Shown here piece by piece: positions 34,430-46,632 of a stretch of DNA of 64,000 bases. The DNA comes from Elymus sibiricus. Lineage: Eukaryota > Streptophyta > Magnoliopsida > Poales > Poaceae. The stretch spans positions 77,935,954-77,999,953 of the forward strand of contig CM077665.1 in the NCBI GenBank assembly GCA_039707655.1. The letters are read 5' to 3'. The notes beneath the pieces are model-generated. The model made no database searches. It worked only from the letters and a program-made list of their open reading frames with translations, and had not been told where the DNA came from. The position numbers were made by a program, and so were the translations under genes. Numbering within the stretch: the first letter of the stretch is position 1; every line of letters starts with the position of its first letter.

Positions 34430-34750
34430 GAGGGCATTTCCGGCATTAAGCTCGGCTGAATTCCTTCAATTTTTTAAAGACCGAGGTAATCTATGACACC
34501 TCAGACGCTCTTCATCGTTGGAGCTCGGATGAAGTCTGGCGTTGGAGTTCGGAAGCAGTCCGACATAAAGCTCGGATGCGATGGTCGCTCCATGAAAGAC
34601 TATTTTCGGCATTAAGCTCGGATGAACTCCTTCAGCTTTTTCAAGACTGAGGTAATCTATGACACCTCGGATAAAGTCCGGCGTTGGAACTCGAACACAG
34701 TCCGGCGTTGGAGCTCGGATGCAAAAAGACACCTCGGATGCAGTTCGGCC
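34430..34750 (+). repeat. internal short direct repeats of LARD-like element
   Basis: GGCATTAAGCTCGG followed by GAGGTAATCTATGACACCTC occurs at about 34450 and 34613. Motifs of the type GCGTTGGAGCTCGGATGC repeat between 34515 and 34760. Confidence 0.6.
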
Positions 34751-35024
34751 TTGGAGCTCGAACGCAAGAGGACACCGCCGCATAGGAAACACTTCAGACC
34801 CTAAGTGGGCGTAAAAAATAACAAGGCATTGATAAAGGCCGAGAATTTAAAAGGGGCTCCTCGGATGCCCGACGTGTGAACTCTTCAGATACACCTCGGC
34901 GATCCTCAAGATCGGAGATGGGAAGATTTGTTGAACCAGTTTTCAAGACCGACGGCTGAAGATGAAGAACAGTTCGGAAGAACCGAGGAGCGTCCCCAAC
35001 TTGAAGACCAGTTCAGAGGGCTAC

Positions 35025-35441
35025 TGACGGTGTCCTGGACTAGGGGGTACTCACCACGTCGTCTCCCGACCAGTGGGTCGGGCCGAGGATCCCCAGGGCG
35101 ATTCACTAATGGGCCAGTTCGGAGAGCCCATGATGCATACAAGGGAGATTCCACAAGACTTGGTGCACAAGACAAGGACTCCTCTAAACCCTAGGCCTAC
35201 GGTGCATATATAAACCGAGGCCAGGCTAGTCAATAGATCAATATATGACATCTCATAATCTCGTGGTAGATACATGTACTCTATACTATCCCCCATATCA
35301 ATACAATCAAATGCAAGACGTAGGGTATTATCTCTTCAAGAGAGCCCGAACCTGGGTAAAATCCTGTGTCCATGTTACCATCGCTCCAAGACGCCTAGCT
35401 TAGGACCCCTACTACGAGATATGCCGGTTTTGACACCGACA
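35025..35441 (+). repeat. 3' LTR of LARD-like element
   Basis: 417 bp, same ends as 29352-29768, with about seven base differences that I counted by eye. Confidence 0.92.
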
Positions 35442-36759
35442 CAGGGTGCTTCGCACGGCGGCCAGGGCGGCTCCCTAGCCATGCGGAGGCACTCGACAAC
35501 CCCAGGGCCGGCGGGGTACTCCGGTGGGTTCCCTGGCAGATCCATCGTCGACCCTTCACGTGGATGGTCGGCGGCGTGATGAGGACTCTGGTGAGGGGAT
35601 GAAGGATCTCCGCCAGAGTACCAGCGACGGCACATGTCTTCATGGCGAGGCTCCACGCGGTTCCAGCCAGCCGCGAGATCGGGACGACGCGGCTTCCGGT
35701 GAAAATCGCGTCTGATTGCGATCTTGGCGGACAATGGCGGCGTCTCTGACGTCGTTTCCTTCTCGACGAATCGTCGTTGCAGGTCACGTCAACTCGATTG
35801 GGATGTTCTGGGGGGAATCCTAGATCTAGGTCTACCGGATCGGATGATGACGCCGCCTTTGGTGTCGTTCTCCCTCCCGAGGGCATCGTTTTGGAGCAGG
35901 TGCTGGCTGGAGGGGACATAGGAGGAGCGGTGTTACATCTACCGCAAGGCCGACGGTAGATCTCGGTGGCATGGCATTGCAGAGTTTTGTCGACGAACGC
36001 GTGTAGATGGATACGTGCAGGATGGTGGCATTGTCTGGCACCGTTGTGGTGTCGACGCTAGGCCTGGCAAGGTCGATGCATCAGTGCCTGCTCTGGAGAT
36101 GGATTGGTGGAAGACGGCGGCGGCGGCCTCTGAGAGTGCGCCGGACCGGTGTGTGCCCCAGCAACGGCTTGGTTGGGGCTTGCGGCTTTAGATGTTAGGC
36201 TTTGGTGTGATGTCTGTTTGATATTCGGCTCGGACAATCGGCACCCTTTCATCAAGTGGATAGGAGTAGCGATAGATGTTGACAAGATGGTGGCTTCAGA
36301 CTACACGATGTATTACTTTGTAAGGTCTTTGTGAATAATTAATAAAATGGTTGTATGCAGAGGCCGGGGTCATCCTCCTTAAAAAACATTTGCAAAGTCC
36401 TCCCAAATCTAGCCGTTTAGGGCATCTCCAACGCCGACATTCAAACCACCCACAACCACCCGGACCACACAATCCGGACGTGTTTTGCGATTCAACACGA
36501 CCTTGTATTGGTCCACTCGGCGGTCCAGGCGTTCTTTTTTTCCGCAAACCGAAAGCAACCTGGAGGGGCTTTGCGGGCTTCCGGACCGCTGACACGCCCG
36601 CTTCTGACTACCCTGGCCCACCCAAACCCTTCTTCGTCGCCCGCGCCATTTCCCGACCGAAGCACTCAACGCCGCTTGATACGTCTCCAACGTATCTATA
36701 ATTTTTGCTTGTTTCATGCTGTTATATTATCATTCTCGGATGTTTTACAATCACTTTAT

Positions 36760-37193
36760 TGTTGGGGAACGTTGCATGGGAAACAAAAAATTTCCTACCC
36801 ACACGCAAGATCTATCCATGGTGATGAGCATCTACGAGAGGGAGAGTGGATCTACATACCCTTGTAGATCGCTAAGCGGGAAGCGGGAAGAGTGGATCTA
36901 CCTCTCCACTCCCTCTTGATGGATCAAGAAGGCGGAGATCGTCATCGAGCTGTACGTGTGCTGAACGCGGAGGTGTCGTCCGTTCGGCATTAGATCGTGA
37001 TTGGATCGCGGGATGGCTAGCGATGTGGATCGCGAAGACGTTCGACTACATCAACCGCATTTCTTAATGCTTCCCGCTTAGCGATCTACATGGGTATGTA
37101 GATCCACTCTCCCTCTCGTAGATGCTCATCACCATGGATAGATCTTGCATGTGTGTAGGAAATTTTTTGTTTCCCATGCAACGTTCCCCAATA
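36760..37193. repeat. inverted pair of Angela-type LTR ends (foldback)
   Basis: 36760-36883 is the LTR end in - orientation, following the TTTAT site shared with unit 1. 37070-37193 is the same LTR end in + orientation. The two arms of about 124 bp are reverse complements with only a few mismatches and flank about 186 bp. The switch of orientation lies at about 36887-36896. Confidence 0.85.
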
Positions 37194-38455
37194 GTGGCAT
37201 CATGAGCAAGGTCTATGCGTAGATGAGATCATGAGTAGAACACAAAGGAGTTTGTGGGCGTTGATGATCAGATTGCTTCCTCCCTTGGTCTTTTCTTGAT
37301 TCAGCGGTATTGTGGGATGAAGCGGCCCGGACAAACCTTACTCGTACGCTTACGAGAGACCGGTTCCATCAACTGACATGTGACGTTGTTGCATAAAGAT
37401 GGCTGGCGGGTGTCTGTCTCTCCCACTTTAGTTGGATCGGATTCGACAAAGGCGGTCCTTGAGAAGGTTGAATAGCAATTTGTGTATCACCGTTGTGGTT
37501 TTTGCGTAGGTAAGAATCGTTCTTGCTAGATACTCGTAGCAGCCACGTAAAACATGCAACAACAATTAGAGGACGTCTAACTTGTTTTTACAGGGTATGT
37601 TGTGATGTGATATGGCCAATTACATGATGAGATATATCTGATGTATGAGATGATCATGTTTTGTATAGAATATCACGACTTGCATGTCGATGAGTACGGC
37701 AACCGGCAGGAGCCATAGGGTTGTCTTTAATTTATTTTCGTCGTTTTTGCTTTACTTTATCGCTATGAGTTAGCAATAGTCGTAGAAGCAACAGTTGGCG
37801 CGACAACCTCATGGCGACATGTTGATGGAGATCAAGATGATGGAGATCATGGTGTCATGCCGGTGACGATGGAGATCATGCCGGTGCTTTGGAGATGGAG
37901 ATCAAAAGCACAAGTTCATGGCCATATCATGTCACTTATGATTTGAATGTGATGTTAATCCTTTTATGCATCTTATTTTGCTTAGGACGACGGTAGCATT
38001 ATAAGGTGATCCCTCACTAAAATTTCAAGATAAAATTGTGTTCTCCCCGAGTGTGCACCGTTGCGAAAGTTCATCGTTTTGAGACACCACGTGATGATCG
38101 GGAGTGATAGACTCTACATTCACATACAACGGGTGCAAGCCAGTATTGCACGTGCAGAACACTCGGGTTAAACTTGACGAGCCTAAAATGTACAGACATG
38201 GCCTCGGAACACAAGAGACCGAAAGGTCGAACATGAGTCATATAGTAGATATGATCAACATGAAGATGTTCACCATTGAAACCACCTCATCTCACGTGAT
38301 GATCGGACTTGAGTTGGTGAATTTGGATCATGTGACACTCGAATGACCGGAGGGATGTCAATTTGAGTGGGAGTTTTTTAAGTAATATGATTAACTAAAC
38401 TCATTATCTTGAACAATAGTCTAAGTTGTCTTTGCAAAATTTATGTTGTAGATCA
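37194..38455 (+). other. untranslated leader of copia element
   Basis: About 1.26 kb between primer site and gag ATG without credible ORF. A long leader is normal for BARE-1-type elements, where it holds the dimerisation and packaging signals. Confidence 0.6.
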
Positions 38456-41400
38456 ATGGCTCGCGCAGTAGCACCCCTGAATTTTAATGCGTTCCTAGAG
38501 AAAGCTAAGTTGAAAGATGATGGAAGTAACTTTGTGGACTGGGCCCGTAATCTAAGGATTATCCTTACGGCTTCCCAAAAGGCTTATGTCCTTGATGCAC
38601 CGCTTGGTGAACCACCCGCTCCAGTAGAGTCTGCAGACGTTGCGAACGCCTAACAGGCACGTTCTGATGATTACTCAATAGTTCAATGTGCAATGTTGTA
38701 TGGCTTAGAACCGGGACTTCAAAGACATTTTGAACGTCATGGAGCATATGATATGTTCCAGGAGTTGAAGTTTATCTTTCAGAAGAATGCCCGAATCGAG
38801 AGGTATGAGACCTCCGATAAGTTCTATTCCTGCAAGATGGAGGAGAACGGGTCTGTCAGTGAACACATACTCAAAATGTCTGGGTATTCCACCCGTCTGG
38901 CTGAATTGGGGATGCCGCTTCCGCCAGAGGCGATCACTGACAGAATTCTTCAATCACTGCCACCTAGCTACAAGAGCTTCGTGTTGAACTATAACATGCA
39001 CGGGATGAACAAGTCAGTCGCCGAGCTGTTTGCGATGTTGAAAGTCGCTAAGTCTGAGATTCAGAAGGAGCATCAAGTGTTGGTGGTCAATAAAACCACT
39101 AGTTTCAAGAAAAATGGCAAGGGTAAGAAGGGTAACTCCAAGAAGAGTGGCAAAGCAGTTGCCCCTCCCGTGAAGAAACCCAAGGCTGGACCCAAGCCAG
39201 AAACTGAGTGCTTTCATTGCAAGGGAACTGGTCACTGGAAGCGGAACTGCCCCAAGTATCTGGCTGACAAGAAGGCGGCCAACACCAAGCAAGGTATATA
39301 TGATATACATGTTATTGATGTGTACCTTACCAACTCTCGTTGTAGTGCCTGGGTATTTGATACCGGTTCAGTTGCTCACATTTGCAACTCAAAACAGGAA
39401 CCGCGGAATAGATGGAGGCTGGCAAAGGACGAAGTGACGATGCGCATGGGAAATGGTTCCAAGGTTGATGTGATCGCCGTCGGCACGCTCGCTCTTCGAT
39501 TACCATCGGGATTAGTGATGAACCTGAATAATTGTTATTTAGTGCCTGCGTTAAGCATGAACATTATATCTGGATCTTGTTTATTGCGAGACGGTTACTC
39601 ATTTAAATCAGAGAATAATGGATGTTCTATTTACATGAGTAATATCTTTTATGGTCATGCACCCAATGTAAGGGGTTTATTCTTATTGAATATCGATAGT
39701 GATGATACACATGTTCATAACATTGATGCCAAAAGATGTAGAGTTGATAATGATAGTACCACTTTCTTGTGGCACTGCCGCTTAGGTCATATTGGTGTAA
39801 AACGCATGAAGAAGCTCCATGCTGATGGACTTTTGGAGTCACTTGATTTTGAATCACTTGACACATGTGAACCATGCCTCATGGGCAAGATGACTAAGAC
39901 CCCGTTCTCTGGAACAATGGAATGGGCAAGTGACTTGTTGGAAATCATACATACTGATGTGTGCGGTCCGATGAGCATTGAGGCGCGCGGTGGTTATCGT
40001 TACTTTCTCACCTTCACTGATGACTTAAGTAGATATGGGTATATTTACTTAATGAAACACAAGTCTGAAACGTTTGAAAAGTTCAAGCAATTTCAGAGTG
40101 AAGTTGAGAATCATCGTAACAAGAAGATCAAATTCATGCGATCTGATCGAGGAGGAGAATATCTGAGTTATGAGTTTGGCAGTCACTTAAGACAATGTGG
40201 AATTGTTTCACAATTGACACCGCCTGGAACACCACAGCGTAATGGTGTGTTCGAACGTCGTAATCGAACCTTATTGGATATGGTGCGATCTATGATGTCT
40301 CTTGCCGGTTTGCCACTATCGTTTTGGGGTTATGCATTAGAGACAGCTGCATTCACTTTAAATAGGGCACCATCAAAATCCGTTGAGACGACGCCTTATG
40401 AACTGTGGTTTGGCAAGAAGCCAAAGTTGTCGTTTCTTAAAGTTTGGGGATATGATGCTTATGTCAAAAAGCTTCAGCCTGAAAAGCTAGAACCCAAAGC
40501 GGAGAAATGCGTCTTCATAGGATACCCAAAAGAGACAGTTGGCTATACCTTCTATCTCAGATCCAAAGGCAAAGTGTTTGTCGCTAAAAACGGAACATTT
40601 CTTGAGAAAGAGTTTCTCTCGAAAGAATTGAGTGGGAGGAAGATAGAACTTGATGAGGTTGTTGAACCTTTGTTTCAACCAGAGAGTAGCGCAGCACAGA
40701 AAGTTGTTTCTGTGGATCCTACGTTAGTTGAAGAGGAAGTTAATGATGATGATCATGAAGCTTCGGATCAAGTTACTATCGAACCTCGTAGGTCGATAAG
40801 GACGCGTACTGCTCCTGAGTGGTACGGCAACCCTGTCTTAAAGGTCATGTTGTTGGACAACGATGAACCTACGAGCTATGGAGAAGCGATGATGGGCCCG
40901 GATTCCGAGAAATGGATAGAGGCCATGAAATCTGAGATGGGATCCATGTATGAAAACAAAGTATGGGCTTTGGAAGTATTACCTGAAGGGCGTAAGGCCA
41001 TTCAGAACAAATGGATCTTTAAGAGGAAGACGGACGCGGACGGTAATGTCACCGTCTATAAAGCTCGACTTGTGGCAAAGGGTTTTTCACAAGTTCAAGG
41101 AGTTGACTACGATGAGACCTTCTCACCCGGAGCGATGCTTAAGTCCGTCAGAATCATGTTAGCAATAGCTGCCTTTTTCGATTATGAAATTTGGCAGATG
41201 GATGTCAAAACAGCGTTCCTTAATGGTTTCCTTAAGGAAGAGTTGTATATGATGCAACTAGAAGGTTTTGTCGATCCAGAGAATGCTGACAAAGTTTGCA
41301 AACTCCAGCGATCCATTTATGGACTGGTGAAAGCATCTCGGAGTTGGAATCTTCGCTTTGATGAGGTGATCAAAGCGTTCGGGTTTATACAAGTTTACGG

Positions 41401-42438
41401 AGAAGCTTGTATTTACAAGAAAGTGAGTGGGAGCTCTATAGCGTTTCTAATATTATATGTGGATGACATATTGCTGATTGGAAACAATATAGAAATGTTG
41501 GAAAGCGTGAAGGAATATTTGAACAAGAGTTTTTCAATGAAGGACCTAGGAGAAGCTGCTTTCATATTATTCATCAAGATCTATAGAGATAGATCGAGAC
41601 GCTTAATAGGACTTTCACAGAGCACATACCTTGACAAAGTTTTGAAGAAGTTCAAAATGGATCATTCCAAGAAGGGGTTCTTGCCTGTATTGCAAGGTGT
41701 GAAGTTGAGTAAGACTCAATGCCCAGTGACTGCAGAAGATAGAGAAAAGATGAGTGTCGTCCCCCATGTTTCAGCCATAGGCTCTATCATGTATGCAATG
41801 CTGTGCACAAGACCCGATGTCAGCCTTGCCATAAGTATGGCCGGAAGGTTCAAAGTGATCCAGGAATGTAACACTGGACGGCGGTCAAGAATATCCTTAA
41901 GTACCTGAAAAGGACTAAGGACATGTTTTTCGTTTATGGAGGTGATCAAGAGCTCGTCGTAAAGGGTTACGTCGATGCAAGCTTTGACACTGATCCGGAT
42001 GACTCTAAGTCTCAAACCGGATACATATTTATTCTCAATGGGGGAGCGGTAAGCTGGTGCAGTTCCAAGCAGAGCGTGGTAGCTGATTCTACATGCGAAG
42101 CAGAGTACATCGCTGCCTCGGAGGCCGCGAAGGAAGGTGTCTGGATGAAGGAATTCATGATAGATCTTGGAGTAGTGCCTAGTGCACTAAACCCAATGAC
42201 TCTGTTCTGTGACAACACTGGTGCCATTGCTCTGGCCAAGGAACCAAGGTTTCACAAGAGGACTAGACACATAAAGCGACGTTTCAATTCCATCCGCGAC
42301 TACATCAAGGAGGAGGACATAAATATTTGCAAGGTGCACACGGATCTAAATGTCGCAGATCCGATGACTAAACGTCTTCCAAGGGCTAAACATGATCAAC
42401 ACCAGAACTGTATGGGTGTTATATTCATTACAATGTAA
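38456..42438 (+). pseudogene. copia gag-pol polyprotein with stop and frameshift
   Basis: A single long frame in copia order. The gag (ATG 38456, LEKAKLKDDGSNFVDWARNL) is broken by TAA at 38651-38653, then reopens in the same frame. Zinc knuckle CFHCKGTGHWKRNC at about 39209-39250. Protease WVFDTGSVAHIC at about 39352. Integrase with HCRLGH, CEPCLMGK, Asp in IHTDVCGP, Asp in RSDRGGEY and Glu in NGVFERRNRT. RT with WQMDVKTAFLNG and YVDDILL (about 41457). At about 41850 the frame shifts and a TAA follows; RNase H (VDASFDTD, STCEAEYIAAS) continues to 42438 in the second frame. Integrase before RT defines the copia order. Confidence 0.9.
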
Positions 42439-42488
42439 ATCACATAGTGATGTGAGCATGATTATTGACTCAAGTGCAAGTGGGAGAC

Positions 42489-44281
42489 TGTTGGAAATAT
42501 GCCCTAGAGGCAATAATAAAAGTATTTATTATTATATTTCCTTGTTCATGATAATCGTTTATTGTCCATGCTATAATTGTATTGATTGGAAACTCAATTG
42601 CATGTGTGGATACATAGACAACACTGTGTCCCTAGTATGCCTCTAGTAGACTAGCTTGTTGATCAAAGATGGTCAGGGTTTCCTGGCCATAGACATGAGA
42701 TGTCATTTGATGATGGGATCACATCATTAGGAGAATAATGTGATGGACAAGACCCAAACTATGAACGTAGCATTTGATCGTGTCAGTTTATTACTATAGT
42801 TTTCTGCATGTCAAGTAATTGTTCCTATGACCATGAGATCATGCAACTCACGGACACCGGAGGAATACCTTGTGTGTATCAAATGCCGCAACGTAACTGG
42901 GTGACTATAAAGATGGTCTACAGGTATCTCCGAGGGTGTCTGTTGAGTGGGCATGGATCAAGACTGGGATTTGTTACTCCGTATGATGAAGAGGTATCTC
43001 AGGGCCCACTCGGTAATACAACATCACAATGAGCCTTGCAAGCAAAGTGACTAAAGAGTTAGCCACAGGATCTTGTATTACGGAACGAGTAAAGAGACTT
43101 GCCGGTAACGAGATTGAACTAGGTATAGAGATACCGACGATCGAATCTCGGGCAAGTAACATACCGAAGAACAAAGGGAACATCATACGGGATTAACTGA
43201 CTCCTTGACATAGAGGTTCAACCGATAAATATCTTCGTAGAATATGTAGGAGCCAATATGGACATCCAGGTCCCGCTATTGGTTATTGACCGTAGAAGTG
43301 TCTTGGTCATGTCTACATAGTTCTCGAACCCGCAGGGTCTGCACACTTAACGTTCGGTGACGTTTCGGTAGTATTGAGTTATGCATGGTGGTGACCGAAG
43401 GTTGTTCGGGGTCCCGGATGAGATCCCGGACGTCACGAGGAGCCCCGGAATGGTCCGGAGGTAAAGATTGATATATAGGAAGTCCCGTTTTGGTCACCGG
43501 AAAAGTTTCGTGTAATTTCGGTAATGTACCGGGGGTGCCGGGAGGGTTCCGGAGGGCCATCGGGAGGGGCCACTCACGCCGGGAGGCCACGTGAGCCTTT
43601 GGGGTGGTGCACCAGCCCATAGTGGGCTGGGCGAGCCAGTCCCTAAGGGCCCATGCGGCTAGGGTGAGGGGAAAGGAAAAAACCCCAAGTGGGGAAGGGA
43701 AACTCCAAGTAGGAAAGGAATCCTACTTGGAGTAGGATTGGAGGTGGACTCCTCCACCTCCTCCTGGTTCGGCAGACCCCTAGGGGAAACCCTAGGGCGG
43801 CTGGCTCCTCCCCCTCCCTCCTATATATACTAGAGGAATAGAGGCCCCAAAGACACAAGTCCACATGCTAGTTCTCTATTCCCTAGTTCCTCCACCAAAT
43901 AGATTCCGACGGTGCTTAGGCGAGGCCCTGCCAGAATAGTTCCACCACCACCGTCGCCGCGCCGTCGCGCTGCCGGAGAACTCATCTACCTCTCCGCTCC
44001 CTCTTGCTGGATCAAGAAGGCGGAGATCGTCATCCAGCTGTACATGTGCTGAACGCGGAGGTGCCGTCCGTTCGGCATTAGATCGTGATTGGATTGCGGG
44101 ACGGCTAGCGATTTGGATCGCGAAGACGTTCAACTACATCAACCGCGTTTCTTAACGCTTCCCGCTTAGCGATCTACAAGGGTATGTAGATCCACTCTCG
44201 CTCTCGTAGATGCTCATCACCATGGATAGATCTTGCGTGTGCGTAGGAATTTTTTTGTTTCCCATGCAACGTTCCCCAACA
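42489..44281 (+). repeat. 3' LTR of copia element
   Basis: 1793 bp, starting TGTTGGAAATATGCCCTAGA and ending ACGTTCCCCAACA. A TATATATACTAG TATA region is at about 43822. It aligns in reverse to the solo LTR at 19422-22044. Confidence 0.92.
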
Positions 44282-44343
44282 GCATCATCCCTTCCTCTTT
44301 GGGGAAATACCGACGCAGTCTCAAGCCACGCCAAAGGAAGTTC

Positions 44344-44361
44344 TGGCGCCGTTGCTGGGGA
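44344..44361 (+). other. primer binding site, tRNA-Asp, one mismatch
   Basis: TGGCGCCGTTGCTGGGGA, one transition from the perfect complement, ten bases after the LTR end at 44333. Confidence 0.85.
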
Positions 44362-44589
44362 AGAAGCGGTCTCTTCTACGTGTTAATCTCTGGCGAAGAG
44401 GATATACCATCATCATCTACCAGGTTCCTATTCACAAATCTCATCTCTTTGCAATTACATTATTTGCCATTTGCCTGTCGTTTTCCTCTCCCCCACTTCA
44501 CCAATTTGCCGCTTTATTCGCCCTCTTTTCCGTTTGCCTTTTTCTCGTCAAATCTCTTTCTTGCTTGCAATCTTGTTTGCGTAGTCACG

Positions 44590-46632
44590 ATGACTCAAGA
44601 AAACACCAAGTTGTGTGATTTTTCCAATACTAATAACAATGATTTTATTAGTACTCCTATTGCTCCTCCCGCCACTAGTGCGGAGTCTTGTGATATTAAT
44701 GTCTCTTTGTTGAATCTTGTCATGAAAGATCAATTTGCCGGTAATCCTAATGAGGATGCCGCATCCCATCTAAACACGTTCATAGAATTGTGTGATATGC
44801 AAAAGAAAAAAGATGTGGACAATGATATTGTGAAGTTAAAATTATTTCCTTTTTCCTTGCGGGATCGTGCAAAAATTTGGTTTTCCTCTTTGCCTCGCAA
44901 TAGTATCGATTCTTGGAATAAGTGCAAGGATGCTTTTATTACTAAGTATTTTCCGCTCGCGAAAATTATTTCCCTTAGGACGCAAATCATGAATTTTAAG
45001 AAACTTGAGCATGAATATGTAGCACAATCTTGGGAAATAATGAAATTGATGCTAAGAAATTGTCCTACTCATGGTTTAAATCTTTGGATGATCATACAAT
45101 TTTTTTATGCGGGATTGAATTTTGTCTCTAGAAATCTTTTAGATTCCGCCGCGGGTGGTACTTTTATGGAAATTACTTTTGGTGAAGCTACTAAATTGCT
45201 AGACAATATTATGGCAAATTATTCGCAATGGCATACCGAAAGAGCACCTACTAGTAAAAAAGTGAATTCGGTTGAAGAAGTTAGTACTTTGAGTGATAAG
45301 GTTGATGCTTTGATGAAATTGGTTGCTAGTAAAAATTCTCCTATTGATCTTAATGATGTGCCTTTGTCTACTTTGACTGAGAAAAATAGTGATTCCTTAG
45401 ATGTGAACTTTGTCTCGCGAAACAATTTCAATAACAATGCTTATAGAGGTAATCTTAATCCTAGGCCTTTTCCTGGAAATTCCTCTAATAATTATGGTAA
45501 TTCCTATGGTAATTCCTCTTACAATAATAATAGGAACACCTCTGATCTTGAGAGTAATATTAAATAATTTATCAATGCGCAAAAGGCTTTCAATACTACG
45601 ATAGAAGAAAAGTTGAATACGATTGATGATATGTCTAGAAGCATTGATAGAATTTCTCATGATGTTGAAAATCTCAAGTTGAAATCTTTTGTGCCTAAGA
45701 TTGATGAATCAATTAAAGCTTTATATGTCTCTATGTATGAAAGTAAGAAAAGAACCGCTATGCTTAGAGCTAAAAGAAAAATCTTAGAAAAATCGTTTTC
45801 TAGTGATTGCCTTCATAAAAATGATGAAGATCTTAAAGTTATTGGTGTTTATACTATTGATTCCTTGTTTAGTAATGTTAAAATTTATGATAAAGGGACT
45901 GAAGTAGAGTCAACTTTAGCTAGAAGGCGTCCCAATAATTTGGAGGGTGAAAATCTTGATGAAATTTTTGATAAAAGTGGGTTTGAAGAGGTCAAAACTT
46001 TAACTAGTGATGTGCCCACTATTTTGGATTGCAAAGACTTTAATTATGATAGTTGTTCCTTGATTGAATGTATTTCTTTTCTGCAATCCATGTTGAATTC
46101 ACCCCATGCTTATGAGCAAAATAAAGCTTTTACTAAACATATCGTTGATGCCATGATGACATCTTTTGAAGAAAAGTTGGAGTTGGAGATTTATATTCCT
46201 AGAAAATTACATGATGAGTGGGAACCTACTATTAAAGTCAAGATTAAAATTTATGAATGCTTTGCTTTGTGTGATTTGGGTGCTAGTGTTTCCACGATTC
46301 CGAAATCTTTATGTGATGTGCTTGGTCTCACCAACATTGAAGAATGTTCTCTTAATTTGCACTTTGCGGATTCTATTATTAAAAAACCTTTGGGAAGAAT
46401 TAATGATGTTCTTATTCTTGCAAATAGGAACTTTGTTCCCATTGATTTTATTGTGCTTGATATTAATTGCAATCCGTCTTGTCCCATTATACTTGGTAGA
46501 CCGTTTTTACGCACTATAGGTGCCGTGATTGATATGAAAGAAGGCAATATTCGTTTTCAATTTCCGCTAAGAAAGGGTATGGAACACTTCCCTAGAACAA
46601 GAATTAAGCCACCATATGAATCAATCATGTGA
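44590..46632 (+). pseudogene. gag-protease ORF, one in-frame stop (unit 2)
   Basis: Best-preserved coding copy of this family: 681 codons from ATG 44590, interrupted only by TAA at 45565-45567, where unit 1 has GAA. Order: N-terminal region, gag core (KIWFSSLPRNSIDSWNKCKD), Asn-rich linker, helical region (DDMSRSIDRISHDVENL), and C-terminal aspartic protease with CDLGAS at about 46274 and PIILGRPFLRT. I see no CCHC zinc knuckle. The stop at 46630-46632 is followed by 2.5 kb without coding sequence, so RT and integrase must come from another element. Confidence 0.85.

Larger units (their letters stand above)
29352..35441 (+). mobile_element. non-coding LTR retrotransposon (LARD-like), TSD CAGGG
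   Basis: 6090 bp with LTRs of 417 bp at both ends and a perfect 5-bp TSD. The interior (29769-35024) has no recognisable gag, protease, RT or integrase; the longest ORF (30120-30872) matches nothing known. It is therefore a large non-autonomous element mobilised in trans (inference). I count about seven substitutions between the LTRs, so the insertion is young compared with its surroundings. Orientation is set by the purine-rich GAGGGCTAC before 35025 and by the primer-like TTGGTGCTTTCATTGAGAGC after 29768. Confidence 0.9.
28254..36386 (+). mobile_element. LINE-like repeat, head-to-tail dimer, split by an LTR element
   Basis: Monomer 1 (28254-29127) lacks the 3' tail: it breaks after GTGCCTGCTC and joins the 5' start TCATTTACCGGAAG of monomer 2 with a shared TC. 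Monomer 2 runs 29128-29351, is interrupted by the element at 29352-35441, and resumes at 35447 to the A run at 36381-36386. In unit 1 the same place holds one monomer. It shares some variants with monomer 1 and others with monomer 2. Confidence 0.6.
36896..44281 (+). mobile_element. Angela/WIS/BARE-1-type copia element, 5' LTR truncated
   Basis: The 5' LTR is reduced to its last 300 bp (about 36896-37193). A primer-site-like GTGGCATCATGAGC follows at 37194. The polyprotein is 38456-42438, the purine tract AAGTGGGAGAC is at about 42478-42488, and the complete 3' LTR is 42489-44281. No TSD can be matched because the left side is rearranged. Confidence 0.9.
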
